Under the pieces are notes generated by a model, which was not told where the DNA came from, did not search any database, and saw only the letters and a program-made list of their open reading frames with translations. Made by a program: the position numbers and the translations under genes. Positions 1 through 7,862 of a DNA stretch of 23,800 nt are shown one piece after another (the first letter of the stretch is position 1; each line of letters starts with the position of its first letter). This DNA comes from Bacteroidota bacterium (lineage in GTDB: Bacteria; Bacteroidota; Ignavibacteria; Ignavibacteriales; Ignavibacteriaceae): NCBI GenBank assembly GCA_021793635.1, contig JAJYSI010000007.1:1-23800 (forward strand), given 5' to 3'.

Positions 1-1761
1 TTTTTTATAAAGTTCAGCAAGTAGATCGCTTTTCCAAGTTGTCCACACAGCATTATTAACGGCGGAGAGATCTGCGTATGTGACCAAATATAGTAAGTCC
101 AGTTTTTCAAGTGAATCAAATCGTGAAGTAAAGTTATTCAAAGTTTCCGGATCATTTAAATTTCTCCGGAAAGCGACTTGCTCCATGGCAAGATGATTTT
201 TTACAAGAAAAGTTACCTTTTCAATTTCTTCTTCACTATAGCCAAGACGGTTCATTATTGAAGCCGCCATTTCAGCACCGATAATTTCATGCCCGGAAAT
301 ATTTACAGGTTTTGCGATATCATGAAACAGCAAGCCAAGATGCAGTAATTCTTTATCCTTCATATTGTTATAAATTTTTCCAAGTGGCGAAGGATCTTTT
401 TCCAGCTTTTCCAAATTTTGAATTGTCATTAAAGTATGCTCATCTGCGGTGTAACAGTGGTAAACACCATGCTGAAGAAACCCGATTAGTTCACCAAATT
501 CAGGCATAAAAGCCTTTAACACGCCCAACTCGTTCATAACGGATAAGGTTTGTCCTACGTTTTTAGGCAGCTTTAATATTTCTCTAAAAAAAGTAGAAGA
601 TTCTATTTCAAGCCCGCTACCGTTGCCATAATTTTCGACCTTCTCTACAATTAATGAACGGAGATTTTCATCAAAGTGAGCGCTGTAAAATCCTCGGTAG
701 TAAAATGCACGTAAAATATCGGAACCGGATAATTCGTTTTTCCCATTCAGTGAAATTGTTTTTCCTTTCAAAATAAAATTATCGTCAAGCTCTATTGATA
801 GAGAATCCGGAAGCGGATTAGAGATTTCCTCTTGAAATTTTTTTATCATTGATTTTGAAAAGCGGTTTATAATATTAGCAGCAGTAAAATATTCGCGCAT
901 AAAAACAGCAAGAGAATCCTTTTGATGATAAAACATTCCCGATATTTTTTTTTGAGCGCTAAATTCAAAACGGTCATTCTTTTGATTAGAAATTAAATGA
1001 AGCAGGTTCCTTACGGTCATTATCAACTTATAACTGTCAAGAAGTCGCTTACATTCATTCGGAGTTGTATAATTATTTTCACGAAGTAAATTTATAAATG
1101 ATTCGGCTTGAGTAATTTCCGCCTGCTTATTTAGTAGCATACCATTCATTAGGACATAAATCCATTCGATAGTTTGAAAGTCGCGAAGGCCGCCGGCAGT
1201 ACTTTTAACGTTTGGTTCAAGAACCTTTGGAGAATCGCCGAATTTTTCATACCGTTGGAAAATGTCGCTGGACAATTTATTAACAAGCTTAACTTTAACA
1301 TCACCTTGCATCATAGAAAAAAGAATTTTATTCCATTCTTTATAAATCTTCTCTGAGCCGAGTAGAAAGCGGGTTTCGAAAAATTGAGTAAATGTGTGTA
1401 AGTCTTCTTCGAGATATTTTTTTATGTCTGAAAATTCTCTTACGGTATGGGAGGCTTCGATTCCATTGTCCCAAAACTTTGTTACAAGCTGTGCAATTTC
1501 TGTTGAATTTTCTTCTACGGAACCTGTAATAAAAATTATATCAATATCCGAAAAAGGAGAAAGTTCTCTCCTGCTAAAACTTCCGGCGGAAGCAAGAATA
1601 AAATTATATTTTTTAGAACCCGCTAAAGTCCTAATATGTTCTTCAACGAGGAGGCTGTAATCCATACTAAATCTCAAAGCATCCATTTGCTTTAAGTGAT
1701 CATGGAAAAGTTTGTCCCTCTTGCGAATAAATTCCTGCTTGATGTTCACTGTTGAAGTCAT
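1..1761 (-). CDS. glnD: [Protein-PII] uridylyltransferase / uridylyl-removing enzyme, 3' end outside window
   Basis: This reading frame stays open from an ATG at 1761 to the window edge: 587 codons, with no in-frame stop in the parts I translated. GlnD uridylylates and deuridylylates PII signal proteins in response to glutamine and so controls nitrogen assimilation. The nucleotidyltransferase signature is at residues 60-75 (GSFSRREL then SDIDI, with the metal-binding Asp pair D72/D74). The GlnD hallmark GGLRDFQTIEW starts at residue 190. The YHCYTADEHTL motif precedes the HD domain, whose HLGLLFHDIAKP motif puts the HD pair at H480/D481. The C-terminal ACT domains, expected in a protein of about 850-900 residues, would lie beyond position 1. 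The gene starts 12 nt after the queF stop, so it is probably co-transcribed with queC-queF. The start is chosen because it is the first ATG after queF and leaves a normal-length N-terminus. Confidence 0.95.
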   Translation of the reverse strand, partial: MTSTVNIKQEFIRKRDKLFHDHLKQMDALRFSMDYSLLVEEHIRTLAGSKKYNFILASAGSFSRRELSPFSDIDIIFITGSVEENSTEIAQLVTKFWDNGIEASHTVREFSDIKKYLEEDLHTFTQFFETRFLLGSEKIYKEWNKILFSMMQGDVKVKLVNKLSSDIFQRYEKFGDSPKVLEPNVKSTAGGLRDFQTIEWIYVLMNGMLLNKQAEITQAESFINLLRENNYTTPNECKRLLDSYKLIMTVRNLLHLISNQKNDRFEFSAQKKISGMFYHQKDSLAVFMREYFTAANIINRFSKSMIKKFQEEISNPLPDSLSIELDDNFILKGKTISLNGKNELSGSDILRAFYYRGFYSAHFDENLRSLIVEKVENYGNGSGLEIESSTFFREILKLPKNVGQTLSVMNELGVLKAFMPEFGELIGFLQHGVYHCYTADEHTLMTIQNLEKLEKDPSPLGKIYNNMKDKELLHLGLLFHDIAKPVNISGHEIIGAEMAASIMNRLGYSEEEIEKVTFLVKNHLAMEQVAFRRNLNDPETLNNFTSRFDSLEKLDLLYLVTYADLSAVNNAVWTTWKSDLLAELYKK

Positions 1762-1773
1762 ATTTTTTGGAAA

Positions 1774-2139
1774 TTAGATATTAAAATTAGTGTCCTTAAA
1801 TTCTGCTTGCACGGTTGATAAAATACCGCCGCGGACATTGAAATCAGCCGTAATAATCATGTAACGCGGCTTGCATACCTGGACGAGGTCGTCAAGTATT
1901 TTATTAGTTACGCTTTCAAAATAAATTCCGTCATTGCGATATGAGTTTAAATAAATTTTTAACGATTTTAGCTCGATACATAATTTATCCGGAATATATT
2001 TAATTGTAATTGCTGCAAAATCAGGTTGCCCGGTTTTGGGACATACGGATGTAAACTCCGGCGCTGTGTGAATTACTGTATAATTTCTGTTTGGATAAGC
2101 ATTATCAAATACCTCCAACAATTTAATTTTCTCGTTCAA
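1774..2139 (-). CDS. queF: NADPH-dependent 7-cyano-7-deazaguanine reductase (type I QueF)
   Basis: This enzyme reduces the nitrile of preQ0 to the aminomethyl group of preQ1, in the cytoplasm, in queuosine biosynthesis. It has 121 residues, a normal length for the single-domain type I form. The [14 protein letters not shown] block holds the nucleophilic C33, which forms a thioimide with preQ0, and the proton-donor D40. The family signature ELKSLKIY lies at residues 56-63, and [10 protein letters not shown] (66-75) supplies the substrate-binding E75. In the Bacillus enzyme, as I recall it, the residue before this Glu is His; here it is Phe, and aromatic residues at this site also occur elsewhere in the family. 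The gene lies 60 nt downstream of queC and 12 nt upstream of glnD, all on the same strand. The neighbouring queC makes its substrate, which supports the assignment. Confidence 0.96.
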   Translation of the reverse strand: MNEKIKLLEVFDNAYPNRNYTVIHTAPEFTSVCPKTGQPDFAAITIKYIPDKLCIELKSLKIYLNSYRNDGIYFESVTNKILDDLVQVCKPRYMIITADFNVRGGILSTVQAEFKDTNFNI

Positions 2140-2199
2140 ATTAACCTCGATTCAATGAAAAAATAAATATCACAATTTCAAATGAAAACTTTTAATTTC

Positions 2200-2892
2200 T
2201 TAGCGATACTCCGGACGTACTTTATATTTTATAGGATCTTGAATGCCGGCTATTTGAAAGCCCCGCAGCCTTAAAGCGCAGCTATCGCAAACGCCGCAGG
2301 CCTCATCTTCATTTTGATAACAAGACCATGTTAGATTAAGCGGCGCATTAAGTTTAATTCCTAGTTTAACAATTTCTGCTTTAGATAAATTTATGATGGG
2401 AGTTTCAATTTTAATTTTAGTTGATGTTTTAGTTCCTTCGTCAATCATTTTTTCAAAAGCATCAAAAAAAGAAGGGCGACAGTCGGGATAACCGGAAGAG
2501 TCCTCATAAACAGCTCCAATGAAAATCTTACTTGCATTTAGAACTTCTGCCCAACTAACACAGGCTGAAAGGATATTAGCGTTTCTAAAAGGGACATATG
2601 AAGAAGGAATTTCTTCATTTGACAAGTCTGCTTTTGAAACCTCAATATTTTTATCCGTCAAAGATGATCCGCCGATTTCGGCGAGATGAGTAAAATCAAT
2701 AATCAATCTTTTATCCACGCCGTAAAAGTCGGCAATGTCGTTAAAAGATTTTAATTCCCGTTTCTCTGTTCTTTGCCCGTAATTTATATGGGCGAATGCA
2801 AGCTCATAATTTTGATTTGCAATGGCTGCCGAAACACAACTATCCATACCTCCGCTAACGGCAACAACGGCAACTTCCTTAAAATTATTCAT
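2200..2892 (-). CDS. queC: 7-cyano-7-deazaguanine synthase (QueC)
   Basis: This ATP-dependent enzyme converts 7-carboxy-7-deazaguanine and ammonia to preQ0, the step before QueF. The 230-residue protein has the PP-loop SGGMDS at residues 13-18 near the N-terminus, as expected for the adenine alpha-hydrolase-like fold. Its C-terminal zinc site is C-x7-C-x2-C-x2-C, with C191, C199, C202 and C205. Central motifs such as VPFRNANILSACVSWAE and the acidic GAVYEDSSGYPDCRPSFFDAF block are typical of QueC. It is the first gene of a probable queC-queF-glnD transcript. queD and queE are not in the window. I saw no preQ1 riboswitch in the 240 nt upstream. Confidence 0.97.
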   Translation of the reverse strand: MNNFKEVAVVAVSGGMDSCVSAAIANQNYELAFAHINYGQRTEKRELKSFNDIADFYGVDKRLIIDFTHLAEIGGSSLTDKNIEVSKADLSNEEIPSSYVPFRNANILSACVSWAEVLNASKIFIGAVYEDSSGYPDCRPSFFDAFEKMIDEGTKTSTKIKIETPIINLSKAEIVKLGIKLNAPLNLTWSCYQNEDEACGVCDSCALRLRGFQIAGIQDPIKYKVRPEYR

Positions 2893-3134
2893 ATACTACT
2901 CTAAAAAATTAAGACTAAAGATAAGAAAATGGCTTAATACATTGAAGTCTTTAAGATAGCAGCAAACTGCTTGTATTATTCAGTTATGTTGGAATTTATT
3001 ATATAATTCATCTTATGCAGAAATGAAAGAACCTCCACGAAGACTCTAGGATACAAAGATTTCGCGAAGGAAAACTTTGTTAAGATTTTGTGTCTTGTTG
3101 GCTAAGATTTTCATCCTAACTCTTTGCTTTCAAT

Positions 3135-4307
3135 CTATTCTCTGCTTAAAAATAAGCTCTTTTTTAAGTATATAAAGATCAAAGCCACAAAACAACTAAC
3201 AATTGAGGAGATTAGGAAGGGGACAGAAGAACCGAATTTATCCCATAAAACTCCAGTAAAAAAAGAACCAAACATCAATGCAAAACTTGAAAGCATAGTT
3301 AAAAGCCCGATTGCTGATCCGCGATTTTCATCCGGTATAAGATCGGATACCCAGGCTTTTGCAACGCCTTCGGTAGATGCCGCATAAATCCCATATAATA
3401 CAAACAATGCCCAAACTATTTTAATATTTGGTGAAACAGCAAAACCAAAATATACTAGAGAGAAAATAAATATTCCTATTATAAAGACTCTGCTTTTCCC
3501 TATACGATCAGCTATCCTACCCATAGGATAAGATGAAGCCGCATATATAAGATTATAAAAAATATAGCCAATTATAGCCAATGTGTTGGAGTGAGAAATA
3601 TTTTTTGATTTAAGTATCAAAAAAACATCACTGCTATTTACAAACGAAAAAAGTATAATAAGATAGATTAAATGTTTGTATTCAGCAGGTGCAGTTCTCC
3701 AGAACTCAAGATACTTAAACTTTGGCGCAACTTTTCTTTCAACAATTTTATCCTTTACAAATGCAGAAAAACTAACAGCAATTACTGAAGGAAAAAAAGC
3801 CACTAAAAATATTAGAATATAATCATGTGGATAAAAGTGAAGAAGAATTAAGGCTGCAAATGGACCAAGCGCAGCGCCAAGCGTATCCATACCTCGATGA
3901 AATCCAAAAACAGCGCCGGTATTTCCATCGGCATTTGCGGCAAGTAAAGCGTCACGCGGAGCTGTGCGCATTCCCTTTCCAACACGGTCAGCTACTCTTG
4001 AAAACACTACCGTAGGTATAAAAGGAAAAATCCCCGGCAGTGGCTTTGATATCGCGGAAAGCCCATAACCGGCGGTAACAAAGATAGAGCGCTTTTTTAA
4101 TTTATCTGAAAGACGTCCGAAATATCCTTTAAGAAAACCGGCTATAAATTCAGCTAAACCTTCGATCACCCCAACCGTAGCCATTGAAGCGCCGAGGACG
4201 GCAGTCAAAAATATCGGGGTGATAGGATATAACATTTCGCTAGCGATATCCGTAAATAAACTAACAAAACCGAGAATTAGTACTTGTTTAGGAATTTTTT
4301 TTATCAT
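3135..4307 (-). CDS. Major facilitator superfamily transporter, substrate unknown
   Basis: An inner-membrane protein of 390 residues with about 12 hydrophobic segments, the standard size for a secondary transporter of the MFS. The loop between TM2 and TM3 carries a good motif A (GRLSDKLKKR, residues 64-73), and a second copy, GRIADRIGKSR, follows the middle of the protein, the usual internal duplication. The N-terminal FTDIASEMLYPITPIF (from residue 18) and the RVADRVGKGMRTAPRDALLA block place it in a widespread bacterial subfamily of uncharacterised permeases, often annotated only as MFS transporter. Nothing in the sequence reveals substrate or direction of transport. It stands alone, with about 240 nt to queC and about 300 nt to the divergent OsmC gene. 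Its start ATG at 4307 is preceded only by A/T-rich sequence. Confidence 0.9.
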   Translation of the reverse strand: MIKKIPKQVLILGFVSLFTDIASEMLYPITPIFLTAVLGASMATVGVIEGLAEFIAGFLKGYFGRLSDKLKKRSIFVTAGYGLSAISKPLPGIFPFIPTVVFSRVADRVGKGMRTAPRDALLAANADGNTGAVFGFHRGMDTLGAALGPFAALILLHFYPHDYILIFLVAFFPSVIAVSFSAFVKDKIVERKVAPKFKYLEFWRTAPAEYKHLIYLIILFSFVNSSDVFLILKSKNISHSNTLAIIGYIFYNLIYAASSYPMGRIADRIGKSRVFIIGIFIFSLVYFGFAVSPNIKIVWALFVLYGIYAASTEGVAKAWVSDLIPDENRGSAIGLLTMLSSFALMFGSFFTGVLWDKFGSSVPFLISSIVSCFVALIFIYLKKSLFLSRE

Positions 4308-4614
4308 TATTATATTTCACCAATATTATTCTTTAAAAAAAGAAAGGAGATAAAGTTAAACCGGCTTAAAGTACATTATTGTTTCCGGGAATTTTATTGA
4401 TCGTTTTACATATTAAATCAATACACTTCTCCAATTTTATATTGAAAATATATTATTACGTCATAACATCAAAATTTTGCGATTGCTGAATTGCTTCACC
4501 GCATTCAAACCTTACAACCTATCAAGTTAATGTGAAAGTTATCAAACATTCTTTTGGCATCTTCCATGAAAAAGGTTTAACTTAAAATCAAAAAAATAAC
4601 TGAAAGGATAAATT
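4308..4614. other. Intergenic region between divergent MFS and OsmC genes
   Basis: About 300 nt without a coding region. It must hold the promoters for the two divergent genes, but I found no convincing -35/-10 pair or operator palindrome. The only clear signal is an AAAGGA ribosome binding site at about 4602-4607, seven nucleotides ahead of the OsmC start. Confidence 0.5.
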
Positions 4615-5043
4615 ATGCCAATAAGAAAAGCATCTGCCGAATGGCACGGAGATTTAAAAAGCGGGAATGGAAATATTTCAACTGAGACCGGGGTTCTAAA
4701 AAACACACCATACAATTTTGCATCAAGATTTGAAAACGGCAGTCAAACTAATCCGGAAGAAATTTTGGGTGCAGCTCACGCCGCATGTTATTCCATGGCT
4801 CTTGCTAATGGTTTGGCAAGCGCGGGATTTAAGGTTAATTCGGTCAATACCGAGGATAAAGTTCATATAGAAAAACTCGATTCCGGCTTTACAATTACTA
4901 AGATTGAAATTAATACAGAAGCAAGCGTTGATGGGATTGACAACTCCGCATTTCAAAAGTTTGCAGAAGAAACCAAGAAAGGATGTCCTGTATCAAAAGC
5001 GCTGGCATCGGTTGAAATGACTTTGAGCGCAAAACTAAAATAG
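4615..5043 (+). CDS. OsmC-family thiol peroxidase
   Basis: A cytoplasmic, 142-residue protein of the OsmC branch of the OsmC/Ohr family, which reduces organic hydroperoxides through a reactive cysteine pair. The two family cysteines are C58 (HAACYSMAL) and C124 (KKGCPVSKAL). R38 and E49 (in SRFE and NPEE) sit where the residues that activate the peroxidatic cysteine are expected. The spacing, the length and the N-terminal AEWHGDLKSGNG strand fit OsmC rather than Ohr. A good AAAGGA lies seven nucleotides before the ATG. The gene is monocistronic, ends in a shared bidirectional terminator, and faces the acetyltransferase on the other strand. OsmC genes are often stress-induced, but no operator is visible here. 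Confidence 0.95.
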   Translation: MPIRKASAEWHGDLKSGNGNISTETGVLKNTPYNFASRFENGSQTNPEEILGAAHAACYSMALANGLASAGFKVNSVNTEDKVHIEKLDSGFTITKIEINTEASVDGIDNSAFQKFAEETKKGCPVSKALASVEMTLSAKLK

Positions 5044-5067
5044 TAAATCTTTCTCAATGTTAAATCG

Positions 5068-5101
5068 AAAAATAGAGCGGCGTAAATGCTGCTCTATTTT
5101 T
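5068..5101. terminator. Bidirectional intrinsic terminator between convergent genes
   Basis: A 14-bp stem (5068-5081 pairing with 5088-5101, one G-U pair) closes a 6-nt loop GTAAAT. The + strand side is followed by a run of T to 5103, and the minus-strand side by the complementary run of A at 5068-5072. It can serve both the OsmC gene and the convergent acetyltransferase, whose TAG stop (5094-5096) lies inside the stem. Confidence 0.88.
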
Positions 5102-5369
5102 TTACCATTTTATCATAATCCGGGTGGTGTTCGATAAAAGTTTCAACATAAGAACATGATGGAATAATCATTAAATTGTTTTCCCGGGCATAATTTAGCG
5201 CTGTCTCTACAATTTTCCCGGCTATTCCCTTTCCGCGCAATTCGTTTGGAACATAAGTTTTGTAATAGTCCAAAGTAGCGCTGTCAACTTTTAGATATTG
5301 AAGATAAGATTCTCTTCCCTCAACAATAGAAAAAAATCTCTGGTTGTCTTTATCGTGCTTTATTTCCAA
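5094..5369 (-). CDS. Small GNAT-fold N-acetyltransferase (YjdJ/NATD1 type)
   Basis: A 91-residue protein matching the minimal GNAT family of COG2388, which consists of little more than the acetyl-CoA binding core. The motif YVPNELRGKGIAGKIVETAL (from residue 39) contains the R/Q-x-x-G-x-G/A pyrophosphate-binding loop as RGKGIAG. The C-terminal ending IIPSCSYVETFIEHHPDYDKMV is characteristic of this subfamily. The acetyl acceptor is unknown. The gene stands alone, converging on the OsmC gene with a shared terminator that covers its stop codon. The ATG at 5369 gives a full-length N-terminus. Confidence 0.92.
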   Translation of the reverse strand: MEIKHDKDNQRFFSIVEGRESYLQYLKVDSATLDYYKTYVPNELRGKGIAGKIVETALNYARENNLMIIPSCSYVETFIEHHPDYDKMVKK

Positions 5370-5492
5370 GTGAGTTCATCTCCAAAATTTTTTGAATAAA
5401 AAAGAATTTCTTAATTTGCCGGTAAATTTAATACTGTTGTTGGAATAAACGATATTTTAAATCACTTAAAAATTCTATTCTGAGAGAGTCCT

Positions 5493-6266
5493 ATGAAAAC
5501 AAAATATGAAATTGCTAAGAACTGGCTTCCCCGTTATACCGGTACACCGCTGAAAGATTTTGGAGAATATTTTCTTCTCACGAATTTTAATAATTACGTT
5601 ACAAGCTTTGCAGATAAATTTAAGTGCAACGTTAATGGAATTGGCAAACCTATGCAGACTTCGACAAACTCAGAGGGTTTAACTATAATTAATTTCGGAA
5701 TTGGCTCTGCAAATGCTGCAACGGTAATGGATTTATTGGTTGCTGTTAAACCGAAAGGAGTTTTATTCCTCGGTAAATGCGGTGGTTTGAAACATTCAAC
5801 GGAAATCGGGCATTTTATTCTCCCAACTGCTGCAATACGCGGTGACGGTACGAGCAACGATTATCTGCCAACCGAAGTTCCAGCTCTTCCTTCTTTTAAG
5901 CTTCATAAATTTGTTTCGGAAAAAATTATTGCTCGCAAACTTGAATACAGAACCGGTGTAATTTATACAACAAACCGACGCGTATGGGAATGGGATGAAG
6001 AATTTAAAGCTTACCTTAAAAAACTTTTTACAATCGGGATTGATATGGAAACCGCCACACTTTTTATAGCGGGTCTTGTAAATGCCATTCCCCGTGGCGC
6101 ATTGCTACTTGTTTCTGATACTCCGCTTGTTCCTGAAGGAATCAAGACCGAAGAATCAGATAATATGGTTACAAAAAACTTCTCTGATCTACACCTTCAA
6201 ATCGGAATAGAAGCTATGACGGAAATCGGCGTAAAAGGAGAGGCGATAAAACATTTTAAGTATTAG
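5493..6266 (+). CDS. amn: AMP nucleosidase (short, single-domain form)
   Basis: Hydrolyses AMP to adenine and ribose 5-phosphate and so affects adenylate levels. The 257 residues form one phosphorylase/nucleosidase domain without the N-terminal regulatory domain of the long E. coli enzyme; this short form is usual in the Bacteroidota group. Motifs: GIGSANAA (69-76) and GKCGGL (94-99) form the phosphate/ribose pocket, AAIRGDGTSNDY lies at 113-124, DMETATLF (184-191) supplies the Met-Glu pair that contacts ribose, and VSDTPLVPEG (207-216) contains the likely catalytic acid D209. It could be read as a generic purine nucleoside phosphorylase, but the RGDGTSNDY and SDTPLVPEG blocks favour AMP nucleosidase. 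It is a single gene; a GAGAG stretch upstream of the ATG is a modest ribosome binding site. Confidence 0.93.
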   Translation: MKTKYEIAKNWLPRYTGTPLKDFGEYFLLTNFNNYVTSFADKFKCNVNGIGKPMQTSTNSEGLTIINFGIGSANAATVMDLLVAVKPKGVLFLGKCGGLKHSTEIGHFILPTAAIRGDGTSNDYLPTEVPALPSFKLHKFVSEKIIARKLEYRTGVIYTTNRRVWEWDEEFKAYLKKLFTIGIDMETATLFIAGLVNAIPRGALLLVSDTPLVPEGIKTEESDNMVTKNFSDLHLQIGIEAMTEIGVKGEAIKHFKY

Positions 6267-6280
6267 ACTTATTTAAAATC

Positions 6281-6446
6281 ACTCAAGTTGACAGCTAATT
6301 TTATTTACATATTAAAAACCGTTGAAACGGTTAATAAATAAGATGTTATGTTAAGCAACCCACGACTTGAAGTCGTGGGCTACTTGTTCGAAGCACAATA
6401 AATCAGCCGTTTTAACGGCTTACCCACAACGGCGGTCAACTTGAGT
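6281..6446. repeat. REP/MITE-like palindromic element with 12-bp terminal inverted repeats
   Basis: The ends are perfect inverted repeats: ACTCAAGTTGAC at 6281-6292 and its complement at 6435-6446. Inside are three hairpins. The first is AACCGTT/AACGGTT (6317-6323 and 6326-6332). The second is a 10-bp stem CCCACGACTT with a one-base loop (6359-6368 and 6370-6379). The third is AGCCGTT/AACGGCT (6405-6411 and 6414-6420), a near copy of the first, so these two can also pair with each other around the central stem. No ORF lies within. The layout resembles REP/BIME-type elements that are dispersed in this bacterial group and are often linked to RAYT-type Y1 transposases; that link is inference. 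ATCACT occurs at both outer edges (6278-6283 and 6450-6455), possibly a target duplication. Confidence 0.75.
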
Positions 6447-6576
6447 AAGATCACTATAAATCAGCACATCAAATTTTATCTTCTTATTATTCATTGTGAG
6501 CATTTCGTGAACTTTGCAAAGTAGGTTTATACCGTAGTCAAATATTATTCTACGGAAAAATCGAAAGGAATAAAGA

Positions 6577-7278
6577 ATGAAGATTAACATTTTATTTTAT
6601 TTGATGAGCGCATTGTTTATAAATAGCTGTTCAAAAATAGATTCAAAGGGAGATTCTGCAAGATTATTACCTCAGTCAAATAGCAGAATGGAAACGGCAA
6701 CTTTTGCCGGTGGATGTTACTGGTGTGATAATAATCAACAGCATTTTTATAAAAAAAATCCAGTAAGATTCAAAGCTTACGAGTCGGCATCAGGAAGGGA
6801 AAATTTTATAAAAGGTGTTTGGGGCGATTCAGGAATAGATAAATATAAAAAACTATCAGAGGCTGAAATGAAAAAGGAATTAACACCGCTTCAGTATGAA
6901 GTAACTCAAAAAAATGGAACCGAAAAACCATTTCAAAATGAATATTGGAATAATCATAAAGAGGGAATTTATGTGGATGTAGTTTCAGGCGAGCCTTTAT
7001 TCAGTTCAAAAGATAAATTTGATTCCGGCTGCGGCTGGCCAAGCTTTACACAACCAATCGATCCAAGATACCTGGTAAAAAAAGATGACAATTCTTTGGG
7101 AATGCAAAGAATAGAAGTGCGAAGCAAAATCGGAAATTCACATTTGGGACATCTTTTTGACGACGGACCCACACCGACCAAATTAAGGTATTGTATAAAT
7201 TCTGCATCGCTTAGGTTCATACCAAAAGAAGATATGGAAAAGGATGGTTACGGTGAATTCCTGTGGCTCTTTAAATAA
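6577..7278 (+). CDS. msrB: Lipoprotein peptide-methionine (R)-S-oxide reductase from an MsrA-MsrB fusion with most of MsrA deleted
   Basis: The MsrB domain reduces methionine-R-sulfoxide in proteins. The 233-residue product starts with a lipoprotein signal (hydrophobic stretch, then INSC with lipid-accepting C18), so it should act on the cell-envelope side. The MsrB domain spans about 104-220: GCGWPSF (151-157), [13 protein letters not shown] (182-194) and [11 protein letters not shown] (204-214), with catalytic C206 and likely resolving C152. The zinc-binding CxxC pairs of some MsrBs are absent. Residues 38-50 ([13 protein letters not shown]) are the beginning of an MsrA domain, and residues 51-83 ([15 protein letters not shown] to VWG) are its C-terminal tail. 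The roughly 120-130 residues normally between them are missing in frame, so MsrA activity should be lost. AAAGGA nine nucleotides upstream supports the start. Confidence 0.92.
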   Translation: MKINILFYLMSALFINSCSKIDSKGDSARLLPQSNSRMETATFAGGCYWCDNNQQHFYKKNPVRFKAYESASGRENFIKGVWGDSGIDKYKKLSEAEMKKELTPLQYEVTQKNGTEKPFQNEYWNNHKEGIYVDVVSGEPLFSSKDKFDSGCGWPSFTQPIDPRYLVKKDDNSLGMQRIEVRSKIGNSHLGHLFDDGPTPTKLRYCINSASLRFIPKEDMEKDGYGEFLWLFK

Positions 7279-7394
7279 AACAAACCCTTCTGGTTTATAG
7301 AAAATATGAACATCTTTATATATTAAGATGTAAGTAATTTATGATGGCGGGTAGATTAAAATGATAATTCCCAAAAATATTTTGATGAAAGATA

Positions 7395-7420
7395 CCGGGA
7401 CAAATCGAAACTTGTCCCGG
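7395..7420 (-). terminator. Hairpin downstream of the VOC gene, possible terminator
   Basis: A perfect 9-bp stem, CCGGGACAA (7395-7403) with TTGTCCCGG (7412-7420), closes an 8-nt loop. It lies between the convergent msrB and VOC genes, 14 nt past the stop of the VOC gene. There is no strong T-run on either side, so termination efficiency is uncertain and it might instead be a dispersed palindrome. Confidence 0.5.
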
Positions 7421-7434
7421 CATTTTAACCTTTA

Positions 7435-7785
7435 CTAATTAGTTTGATACAATCCAAGTATATTTCCATCAGGGTCTTTTATCAAAGCGTAAGCACCCAT
7501 TGCAGGGATAATTGTTTTTTCACGGAATATATCTCCGCCCAATTCTTTTACTTTACCTAAATGCTTTTCAATGGATTTTACCCTTACATGAAAAATAGTT
7601 GTTTCACCGGTAGAGACCTTATCAACTTTTCTTAGCCCCAGGGTAAAACCTTTGTGAGTGTTAAAAAGAAGGTATCCTTTGCCGAAGGGTTTGAATTCCC
7701 ATCCAAATAGTTTTAGAAGAAATTCTTTACTCTTGTCGAGATCGGTAGAGGGTATTTCTGCGTGCGCTAATAAGTCTGATGCCAT
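7435..7785 (-). CDS. VOC-superfamily (glyoxalase/bleomycin resistance fold) protein
   Basis: A 116-residue protein with the two beta-alpha-beta-beta-beta modules of the vicinal oxygen chelate superfamily. The first module begins with LLAHAEIPSTDLDKSKEFLLKLFGWEF (the HxE-type strand and helix), the second with TTIFHVRVKSIEKHLGKVKELGGDI, and the chain ends in the typical DPDGNILGLYQ (residues 103-113). Metal ligands could be H8, H67 and E-type positions, but the catalysed reaction cannot be told from sequence; such proteins range from glyoxalases to dioxygenases and antibiotic-binding proteins. It is a single gene, convergent with msrB. The start ATG at 7785 leads directly into the first domain strand. 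Confidence 0.88.
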   Translation of the reverse strand: MASDLLAHAEIPSTDLDKSKEFLLKLFGWEFKPFGKGYLLFNTHKGFTLGLRKVDKVSTGETTIFHVRVKSIEKHLGKVKELGGDIFREKTIIPAMGAYALIKDPDGNILGLYQTN

Positions 7786-7862
7786 AGTTTTATTCCCGGA
7801 TATTTTTCACAAAATTTATTCGTGCTAAAAATATAAATAACTTTAATAAGAATAAACTTAAA

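Noticed and set aside
2893..3134. preQ1 riboswitch upstream of queC
   Set aside because: No compact preQ1 aptamer-like pseudoknot or conserved core was visible; the region is AT-rich with no convincing stem before the start codon.
3144..3160. GCTTA/TAAGC hairpin followed by a T-run on the + strand
   Set aside because: It lies inside the 3' coding end of the MFS gene and there is no + strand gene upstream for it to terminate.
3124..3387. 87-residue plus-strand ORF at the MFS gene end
   Set aside because: It is antisense to the MFS coding region and its composition is that of a shadow frame.
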